Source of the DNA: Sorex araneus
Taxonomy: Eukaryota; Chordata; Mammalia; Eulipotyphla; Soricidae
DNA length: 64,000 nt
Direction of reading: 5' to 3'
Assembly (NCBI RefSeq): GCF_027595985.1
Contig: NC_073307.1
Coordinates: 45,486,594-45,550,593, forward strand
The notes beneath the pieces were generated by a model, which worked only from the letters and a program-made list of their open reading frames with translations, searched no databases and had not been told where the DNA came from. Positions 55,940-64,000 of the stretch are shown here, piece by piece; position 1 is the stretch's first letter; each line of letters begins with the position of its first letter. A program made the position numbers and the translations under genes.

Positions 55940-56372
55940 TGGAGTATAAGTATATAGTGGAATATTTTACAGTCAGCCAAAGAAGGAACTCCTATCACAT
56001 GCTTCAACATTGATGAAGCCAGAGGATAGTAAGTTCATTTTGATAAATGAAATGAGCCAGTCACAAGACAAATGCTGCATGATTTCATCTAAATGAATAA
56101 GTTGAAGTAGTCAAACTCATAGAAACAGAAAGTAAAATGGTGCATTCCAGGAATGAAGGCAGGGAAGAGGGAGAAACAGAAAATTGCTATTAAGTGACTA
56201 CAGAATTTCTTCGGTGTGGGGTGTGGAAGATATTTAGAAAAAGTCTTAAATATCTACTGTACAGCATTGATCTTATAATTAATAGCATACCATACCCATA
56301 AAAGGACATCAAGAGATGTATCTTGCAGTGTGTTTTCTACCACATAAACTTTTTAAAAATAAATAAATAAAA
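55940..56372 (+). mobile_element. Ancient L1 3' end
   Basis: TGGAATATTTTACAGTCAGC, CTGCATGATTTCATCTAAAT, AACAGAAAGTAAAATGGTGC, AAATATCTACTGTACAGCAT and an A-rich end. These are the ORF2 end and 3'UTR of an L1MA-type element that predates the shrew-specific copies. Confidence 0.75.
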
Positions 56373-57272
56373 AGAATAAGGAAGAAGCTTCTCAGAGGAA
56401 ATCTAGTAAAACTTGTCCAAGACAAAAAAGGTTCAAATAGATGGCTGTTAGAACGCTGAGAATGTCCTAAAGGACTTAAAATACTCAAGTTCTATAATTC
56501 TATTCTAATTTGTGAGATCTTGATATTTCATTCCAATTAGTCAAAATGTCACAAAGGGTAAAGGAAAACTGAAGTTCATTGGGCTGCCATGTATCTTTTG
56601 TTTATTCATTTTATGATTTTTGAATTTCATATTTTGTAGAAAGATTAGGTCAATTTGGTCACAATAGTTAGACTCTTGTGACCTTTATCTCTGAAACCTG
56701 CATTTACTTGCCATCCATACTGCTAATTCTTCAAACTCCATATTTTCCTGGCCTCAGCTACCTTTTGGGTCGTATTTTTTTCCAACTAAAGTATATTTCT
56801 TTTCTCAATAAAGTAATTATCAAATTCCAACAATGAGTATTGTTTAGCTACTATAATAACCATTGCCCTATTAGTCATAATTTCTTGTGCATGATATCTT
56901 CAACCTATGGATATATTCAGACTATAAATCTATCAAAACATTCCTCTCCAACTTTAAGAGCAATAGAAAGCTAGTTTCTCTCAAAAACATCAAGTGGGCA
57001 ACTTCTCATCTACATGTTAGACATCCATAAAGGCAAAATATTAGTCATTATTTGAAATTATAAGAAGTCATTTGTTTATTTTTCTGTACATGGCATAAAA
57101 AAATTTCTTAATGCTTAGAGGCATAAGTATTTATACAGATCAGATTATTTAACTCCAAAAGTAAATCAGGTTGGTCTTTAATTTGTGCCACTAAAATATG
57201 TCTATACTCAAAAACATTCAAAACTAAATAGTTGTTAATTATTCTATTATTAATCACGACACATAGCTATAG
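56373..57272. other. AT-rich DNA, no feature seen
   Basis: No recognised repeat or gene. Confidence 0.4.
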
Positions 57273-57502
57273 TTGTCACTGTCATCCTGTTGCTCATTGA
57301 TTTATTTGAGCGGGCACCGGTAACGTCTGTCATTGAGAGACTTATTGTTACTGTTTTTGGCATATCCACTACGCATGTGTAGCTTGCCAGGCTCTGCGGC
57401 GGGGGCTCCATACTCTCAGCTTGCCGGGCTCTCTGAGAGGGGCAAAGGAATCGAACTCAGGTCGGCCGTGTGCAAGGCGAATGCCCAACCGCTGTGGTTT
57501 TG
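57273..57502 (-). mobile_element. SINE-B, minus strand, joined head-to-head to SINE-A
   Basis: CACTGTCATCCTGTTGCTCA, TATTTGAGCGGGCACCGGTA, TGTTACTGTTTTTGGCATAT, GAATCGAACTCAGGTCGGCC, GCGAATGCCCAACCGCTGTG. Its head stops short of the last 20 bases and runs straight into a plus-strand SINE-A. Confidence 0.88.
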
Positions 57503-57615
57503 GCAGGTATGGCGTTTGCCTTGCACGCGGCCGACCCGGGTTTGATTCCCAGCATCCCATATGGTCCCCTGAGCACTGCCAGGAGTGGTTCCTGAGTACA
57601 GAGGCAGGTATAACC
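57503..57615 (+). mobile_element. SINE-A, both ends truncated
   Basis: GCAGGTATGGCGTTTGCCTT, GCCGACCCGGGTTTGATTCC, CATATGGTCCCCTGAGCACT, then TATAACCCAAGAATG. It lacks the first 20 bases of the head, most of the distal body and the poly(A). Confidence 0.87.
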
Positions 57616-57909
57616 CAAGAATGTGAGTTTCTAGCCATAGTTACTTCTAACATATTCAATAAAATATTAGTCTAGCAAACAGACTTCTCATAATATTTTT
57701 TATATTATAAAAACCATATAAAATAGAGAATAATCAGTTATCTACCCTACTAAATTACAAGATTCTGGGAATTCATTGTCAGTAATTTCCACAGATTTAA
57801 AAATTGATACTTAATGATTTCATGAATTGATAAATGAGAGGTTTTGATCACAGAAATAAAATAAAACAGAAATAACAGATTTGAAAATAAAGAAGGGACT
57901 TCCAATGGC
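57616..57909. other. AT-rich DNA, no feature seen
   Basis: Nothing recognised. Confidence 0.3.
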
Positions 57910-58072
57910 CTTAAAGAGCCAGAGTACATGTCTGGCAGGTGGAGACCCTATGTTTGATGCTCAGTGCTGCCTAGTTCCCCATACAATACCAGAATCACCT
58001 TGGTGTTTCCCAGAACAGCTTAACCTGAACAGCACTCAGCTAAGTAAAGGTGGGAGTGACCCCTGGGTTTCC
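57910..58072 (+). repeat. Old SINE-A-type remnant
   Basis: AAGAGCCAGAGTACATGTCT, TATGTTTGATGCTCAGTGCT, GTGGGAGTGACCCCTGGGTT. Diverged. Confidence 0.5.
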
Positions 58073-58089
58073 TAATTACTGCTTGGATA

Positions 58090-58172
58090 ACTCCAAAATA
58101 CATACACATATGTATATATGTATATATATGTATATGTATATGTAGATATACATATATATACATATATATATA
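58090..58172. repeat. (TATATG)n microsatellite
   Basis: ACATATGTATATATGTATAT and related units. It produces a spurious run of Tyr-Ile codons on the minus strand. Confidence 0.9.
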
Positions 58173-58179
58173 CATAAAT

Positions 58180-58322
58180 AAGGGATAGTGGAGACAAGTG
58201 GGTAATGTGGGTTAGGTAATAGAGCATATACTCTACGTATGTGAAACACTAGTGTATGTGTTATAGCCCCTGAATACCACAGGGTCTGGCCCAGGTGGTC
58301 TATGAACATCACTGGGCTTGAG
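58180..58322 (+). repeat. Possible old SINE remnant
   Basis: GGTAATAGAGCATATACTCT and AATACCACAGGGTCTGGCCC hint at a tRNA-SINE order. Weak. Confidence 0.3.
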
Positions 58323-61085
58323 AGTCACTGAAACTGACAATAAGAAAAGAAGTACAGCTGTAAATTGGAGCAGTTTATTCTGTGAGAAAAAGTATGAATC
58401 TTCATAACATAAGAAATCTGACACTAGATCCAGCATACTTCAGAGTAGTTCAATATAGGAGAAAACAGAACAATAAGAAGTCTACTCTTGTCATCATTAT
58501 GAACTTCAAATGGCATAGATGCCTTTTTCTCTACATTTGATCATATATATGCATATATATATATATCCTCTGCTGGATCTAAAATCACTACACTGGTGTA
58601 CACTGGTGATTAGAAAATTATTATGGCTTTTGCACTGTAATGATAGGGCATTCTCAACTGAGAAAAACGAGTTCTTGAATATCTATTTGAAAACAAATGA
58701 CTTTTCTTTACTATGTATGTTATAGTTACAGTTTAAGATTTTATTTGAACAAAATTTGTTGCTTAGATACTAAGATATAACAAAGGCAGAAATATTATAA
58801 GCCTCAGGTAAAAAAAATACAAAACACTTAGGATGATCAAAAAAAGCTAGGATAAAAATTAGGAAAGGATGCTTTAGAATACAAATTAAAGTTAGACCAT
58901 AGTTGTGAGAATGAAAAAAGTCAGAAACACAAATAGATATTCAGAATGCAAGCAACCACAAATCCTTAAGTTACTTGGCAAAATTTCAGCAAGGTGAGGA
59001 ACAACTTAAAAATAGATATTTGGAAGGAAAGGGTCTGAAAGCTGAATCTCATATTCAGCTTGGGGGTAGTAATGACAAAATAACATAGCATTGACTGAAA
59101 AACATCTAAAAGTGGATATAAATATCAAAGGAAGAATATTCAGCATTCAATATTTTGTCTTACAAGTGGTTATATCTTTAGTCAAAATGGATTATTGACT
59201 GATTTAAGATAGTTTCATGAATTCTCCATCCAGGTGAGGATTTGATTTTAAAATTAGAAAAAAGGACTGGAGAAATAACACCACCCCCCAATCGCCCAAA
59301 TAACACCTACTAAAGATATTAAAAATAAGAATATATCAGATCAATTTAAAAATAACTTTCTAACTAGCAAGGTAACTAATGAATCTTTTAATTCTAGTGA
59401 GTCAGCGTAAATCAGGTTATCTGAACTTCTCTATTGGCATACTGGACTGCATAAGTATTTGTTGTGGTGGTGGATGTTTTTATCATATGCATTGTAGAAT
59501 GTTTAACAGTATCCTTCATCATTATTTACTTGATGGCACAACACGTATCTATATTTGACTGCCAGAAATATCTTCCAGACATTTTAAAATGCCCTATTCA
59601 ATAAGAAGGCTAGAGACAAAATGGCCTCCAATGGAGATAGTGCAAAGCTAATTAAAGTGTAAGCTTTAGGTCAAACCCATCATAAAATGTCTTATAAACT
59701 ATGACTTTATTTCCTAATTTATAGGGTAATGAAGGAAGAATAACACCCAAAATCAAAAATGATAATGCAATTGAAAAAGCAGTTTGGGCATAGAACATGG
59801 AACTAAAGTTAGATGTGAAAAGATTTCCAGTTTTGCTACTCTAGCTTACTGAACCTTAAATCTATGGCTTCCTCTTGTCAAGCCTTGTTGAAATAGTGAA
59901 GATGTTTGAATCAACCTGTATATACAAAAAGCACGTCTAGCTCAATGACAGTGCTAAGTTGTGATCATTCATAAATGCACATCTGTATCATTGGGTATTG
60001 AACTTTCTCAAACACTGTACACTCAGGAGGATGAAGTGTGCTTTCTTGTGTTGACCTAAGATAGTGTTTTCCCCTCTTTTCCCCTATATTCATAGGCACG
60101 AAATTCATGATAAATGGAAAAAGAATAAAAAGCCAAAGTGTGTTTTGCTCCTAGATAATATCCCCTTCCCCATTCCGCTCCCCTGGAGTGGACACTTATT
60201 TAGGTGACCAAAGACAAGAAATTTGGATGATGAAAGCACATGTTTGCTTACCTCAGAAATATAAACCAAGTGCGAAACTAATCAATTATGTGAGCTTCCG
60301 TGGAAATAGTAGAGCCCAGTTTTCTTCCCTTGCCTCTCTTCCCAGAAGCTAATATCAGAGGGCATTCAGCACTTCTAACATAAGTCAGCTGCCATTTTCC
60401 ATTGCATCACAACTCTAAGATGAGTGATTACTCTAACTCCCAAAGAATGTTTCCAGTTCAGTTTCTTAGCAAACCAGTTTGTTCAGAAGGAGACAACAAG
60501 GGTGGAGTATGTTTTAAAACTCCACACCCACAATGAATCTGGCCTCGTGCTGCTAGAAACCATTCTCAGCGCAGTGGCATGTTACAATGCAGTCCACACC
60601 CAGATGACAAAAATTTGTATTTTAAAGTATTAACTTTACTAAAACCTGCATGTATTAATGAATTTGGAGAAAAAGAATGGTGTAAGTTCTTTTTCTCCCC
60701 TCACCACCCAACTCATCACTTCTGTTTTTCAGATTTCAAGATGCAATGAGATAAGTATGCCCGGTAAAGACAGAAGTTGAGGCTGCTTGAGGTATACAGT
60801 ATCAATCTGGACCAAAATCTGTAACCAGCTTTTGCTTAAGCTCCATTCAGCTCAAGGGGTGCTTCAGCATCTACTGTTTAATATTTATGACAAGACTGAT
60901 ACTGAATATATAAACATATATACATATATGACTTGATTATTTATACTTTGTGAATGATTTTATAAGTGATGGAATGAGCTTAGGAATATAAAAAATAATG
61001 TCTAATACCATCACAGAGTAAATTGAAAATTTCAGACATTTTAAAGCCTAAATCTGACACCTTTCTCCTTTTTTCACTGCTATTC
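58323..61085. other. Long unique stretch, no feature seen
   Basis: About 2.8 kb, the longest stretch in the window without a recognised insertion. A 69-codon frame at 60424-60633 has no support as a gene. A TA-rich run lies at 58536-58566. A conservation scan is the obvious test for regulatory content. Confidence 0.4.
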
Positions 61086-61250
61086 CTTTTTTTTTCTTTG
61101 TGGTTTTTTGGGGCCACACCCAGTGGTACTCAAGGCTTACTTTTGCTTCTGGTTCTGCACTCCTGGTGGTGCTAAAGGGAACATCTATAGAACCTGAGTC
61201 TGCCTCATGCCACACCAGTCACCCACCTATTGTCCTGTCTCTCCAGCCCT
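61086..61250 (-). repeat. Old SINE-A, minus strand
   Basis: Poly(T), TTGGGGCCACACCCAGTGGT, GGTTCTGCACTCCTGGTGGT, GTCCTGTCTCTCCAGCCC. Confidence 0.78.
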
Positions 61251-61689
61251 TTATTGATCTTTAGTGAAATTTAGATTTATCAAAAATAAACTAAAGGTAT
61301 ATAGAGATTTCATATATCCCCTTTTCCTATTCATACTGGATCTTTTGCTTATCAATATTTTCATAACTGATAAATTTCTTATAATTGATAAACTTACATT
61401 TAAACATCATTACAGAGTCCATAGTTTACTTTCATATCTATTCTTGATATTGCTTATCCTATAGGTTTAGGCGATTGCTTTATGACATCTATCCACTACT
61501 AAATTATCATACAGAGTTGTCTCATGATCTTAAAAGTCCTCTGTGTAAAGCAATATTTTTATTACATTGGTTCATATGCTTGATGAGAACCATTTAGTTG
61601 ATCTACCTTTTTTATATCTTCTTTGTCTATTTCCCATTATGTTTCACCTCATGAGTAATTCAGGAATTTAATTCATGTTCATAGTCAGG
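61251..61689. other. AT-rich unique DNA
   Basis: Nothing recognised. Confidence 0.3.
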
Positions 61690-61755
61690 ATTCAGCTACA
61701 AGTGAGGACAGGAATTAAAACACAGACTCCCTGGTCTGGAATCAAATACTATTTT
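61690..61755 (-). repeat. MIR fragment, minus strand
   Basis: GCTACAAGTGAGGACAGGAA followed by TTAAAACACAGACTCCCTGG, the reversed 5' half of MIR. Confidence 0.6.
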
Positions 61756-62254
61756 GGCTACCTTCATGAGCATGTTACTGAGTTAGAAACAGAAAAGGGA
61801 CTGATAAAAATAAATGGAGGTACTTCCCAGCCAACCTAGTTTTCATTCCCAAAAGGACAAAGCATTCCCTCTTTAAAGGAGGATAACTGTAAATGTAAGA
61901 CCTTAGAATGAACTATATGATTTTCTGACCTGAAAAGGTGTCATGTTTTCATGGTTCAAATGACCTCTTACAAGTGGCTATTGTTTATTGAAGGTGACCC
62001 AATTCCTTACAAAAGTCTCACTGCCTGGGGTAATATCAGCATCCAAAGGAAGGTTTGCTAAAGAGAATGAATGGTTCCTCTATTACTATCCTGCAGACTA
62101 CTTGTACTGCAGGAATTGGAGGTTGACTTTAGTCCCTTCTAACAGCTAATGCTTTCAAAAGACACAAAAACCAAATTTCTCCATTGTGGTCTCTAATTCA
62201 ATATATTGGATAGACTAATAAGACAGTCCTAATAGCAGGTAAACAATGTACTCC
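61756..62254. other. Unique DNA
   Basis: Nothing recognised. Confidence 0.3.
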
Positions 62255-62405
62255 TCTTGCTCCAGGAATTATTTAAATATTTTACACTAATTACTTCATT
62301 TAATCCTCATGACAATCCTATTATAATTTGTTTAGTGATCAAGAAATCAAGACCACCCAGAGTTTAAGGAAATTGCCCATACTCACACAGCGAAATGGCC
62401 ACTTA
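62255..62405 (-). repeat. MIR, minus strand
   Basis: TTCATTTAATCCTCATGACA, ATCCTATTATAA, GAAATTGCCCATACTCACAC with AGCGAAATGG: the full reversed MIR order. Confidence 0.82.
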
Positions 62406-62526
62406 ATTTCTAAATATTTCCTTTCTGATTCTCAAGTACATGTTACTATGTATGAGTTGAATTGTTACCAATAATTATTGCTTTAGTTTTCATGCAATCA
62501 TTTCAATATTTTCAATAACTTTGTTA

Positions 62527-63165
62527 AGTGTATGTCCCCAGGTTCCCTCCCATCACCCCCCACCCCCGCCTCCTTCTTTCTCTCTCGCTCTCTCTCTCTC
62601 TCCATCCCTCCCTCCCCCCTCCCTCCTCCCCTCCCACCGCCCCTCTTCTTTTGGGCATTGTGGTTTGCAATATTGATTATCAAGAATATAAAAAATTGGT
62701 TATCAAGAAAAGTTATCAAAAATATCCCTTACCTACTTTTAACCCTCAGATCTTGTCCAGCGTGATCATTCCCAGCTATTATTGTCATACTGGTCTCTTC
62801 TTTATCTTACCTACCCTCGTCCCCATGCACACCTGTGGTTAGTTCGAACCTCCTAACCCCTGTTTTCCCTGGCTGTGGCAAATTTCATGATGTAATTTTT
62901 CCTGACAGCTGCATAGTGTTCCATTATGTAGGTGTGCATTGTCTTTATCCATTTGTCCGTTCTTGGGCACTCACATTGTTTCCAGATTCTGGCTATGGTG
63001 AATAGTGCTGCAATGAACATAGAAATGCAGATGGTGTTTCTGCTGTGTGTTTTTGGGCCCCCAGGTTATATTCCCAGAAGTGGTATTGCTGGGTCAAATG
63101 GGAGCTTAATTCTAGTTTGAGAAATATCCATATTGTTGTCTTTCAAAAAGGCTGAAACATTTGTG
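62527..63165 (-). mobile_element. Old L1 3' end, minus strand
   Basis: C- and CT-rich reversed 3'UTR (62540-62645), TTTGGGCATTGTGGTTTGCA, AGCTGCATAGTGTTCCATTA, CATTGTTTCCAGATTCTGGC, and GGTATTGCTGGGTCAAATGG. It ends in ORF2 near 63165. Confidence 0.85.
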
Positions 63166-63299
63166 CAGCCCCTTTCTTATTTATTAATTAATATCAATGA
63201 GTCTGCTGTTGCTAGTTTCCATATATACTGTCTTCTTGAGAACTCATTCATTTCCATTGCTATAGAAATATACTACTACCTTTTTTTCTAATCCAAACT

Positions 63300-63470
63300 T
63301 GAATCCCCTCCCCCCTTTGGGCATTACCTGATAGAGCCCCTGGTGACTTATGAGTCACTTATAGTTGTGCTCAAGAAACCACGTAGTATTGAAAATCCAA
63401 CGTGAGCCTCCTGCATGCAACACATATACACAAACCCTTTGAGCTATCTCAATTTCCTGCCTGATCATGA
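63300..63470 (-). repeat. Possible old SINE-A, minus strand
   Basis: CCTTTGGGCATTACCTGATA, CAACGTGAGCCTCCTGCATG and TTTGAGCTATCTCAATTTCC in SINE-A order. Weak. Confidence 0.4.
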
Positions 63471-63569
63471 AATTCTTACTGCAACTGACTACCTGCCCTG
63501 TTTGATTCCAGGCACTTCACATTCACCTATGTTTTATGTTTCCTATTTTTATGTTTTTATGTTTTTTTG

Positions 63570-63812
63570 AATTGGAGCAATAGCACAGTGGGCAGGACGT
63601 TTGCCGACCTGGATTCAATTCCCCCATCCCTCTTGGACAGCCCAGCAAGCTACCAAGAGTATCTCGCCCCCATGGCAGAGTCTAGCAAGCTACCGTGGCA
63701 TGTTCAATATGCTAAAAACAGTAACAACAAGTCTCAGAATGGAGACGTTACTGGTGCTCACTCGAGCAAATTGACGAACAACGGGATGGCAGTGACGGTG
63801 ACAGTGATGATA
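63570..63812 (+). mobile_element. SINE-B with deletion in the tRNA head
   Basis: GAATTGGAGCAATAGCACAG; then GTTTGCCGACCTGGATTCAA, lacking about 10 bases of the head. The middle, AACAACAAGTCTCAGAATGG, AGACGTTACTGGTGCTCACT, CTCGAGCAAATTGACGAACA, and GTGACGGTGACAGTGATGAT follow. Confidence 0.9.
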
Positions 63813-64000
63813 CTTATCATGATCTGCATGAGGTAAAAATGCTTACGGGTTGCATATTTCTGAAAAAAATCATGGATGCTCTATGAAGCTGATTTTCTCT
63901 GTCCAGATATTGATTGAACCATCTTGCAGAAGATGATCTAGAAAAAATTTTAAATAGTTAAGGAAATTTGAAGTGGAAACTCAAAAAATCGAAATCACTC
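63813..64000. other. Unique DNA, no feature seen
   Basis: Nothing recognised before the window ends. Confidence 0.3.

Noticed and set aside
60424..60633. Open frame of 69 codons as a small gene
   Set aside because: No similarity recognised and no regulatory context; chance expectation.

Overview
The window is non-coding mammalian DNA built almost entirely from retrotransposons. I found no host exon structure. The organism is very probably a shrew, most likely the common shrew Sorex araneus. Three things point there: (1) about twenty-five copies of a tRNA-derived SINE of the type I know from shrew sequence (called SINE-A here: a tRNA-like head with B box GGTTCGATTCC, a body ending near GTGTGACCCAAAAAGC, and a poly(A) tail); (2) mammalian L1 elements of one lineage in several age classes; (3) a piece of an RTE-clade LINE whose protein resembles nematode RTE proteins, which fits the shrew element RTE1_Sar, reported as horizontally transferred between parasitic nematodes and the shrew. 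Old mammalian MIR fragments are also present.

Layout. 1-3.2 kb: two copies of a longer repeat called family C here, with unique AT-rich DNA between them. 3.5-6.9 kb: an L1 on the minus strand split by another family C copy. 7-12.2 kb: unique DNA with SINEs, a (GTA)n tract, a possible LTR and MIR pieces. 12.25-15.3 kb: a young 5'-truncated L1 with 16-bp target-site duplications (TSDs) and most of ORF2. 16-19.7 kb: SINEs. 20.2-22.4 kb: two LTR-like sequences on the minus strand, an imperfect tandem duplication, and a SINE split by a 5S rRNA fragment. 23.5-30.7 kb: an ancient L1 opened by at least seven younger insertions, one of them a twin-primed L1. 30.8-31.75 kb: a processed pseudogene of THOC7. 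32.9-36 kb: a second, seamless twin-primed L1 sitting at the 3' end of an older L1. 36-50 kb: mostly unique DNA with SINEs, family C copies and old L1/MIR pieces. 50.5-52.6 kb: a family C copy with two tandem 5' monomers next to the RTE ORF fragment. 52.7-64 kb: SINEs, MIRs, old L1 3' ends and long unique stretches.

How the parts fit together. SINE-A and a second SINE (SINE-B) share the same tRNA-like head but have different tails. SINE-A ends in poly(A), as expected for a SINE mobilised by L1. SINE-B and family C end in a roughly 50-bp segment that is also the last coding stretch of the RTE ORF, followed by short tandem repeats such as (GAT)n or CAGTGA/CAGTGCTA units. The simplest reading is that one tRNA promoter module has been paired with two different LINE machineries, L1 and RTE, and that family C is a non-autonomous RTE partner with repeated 370-380-bp monomers at its 5' end. 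That network is the most interesting system in the window. Coordinates of old elements are approximate because no alignment could be run.
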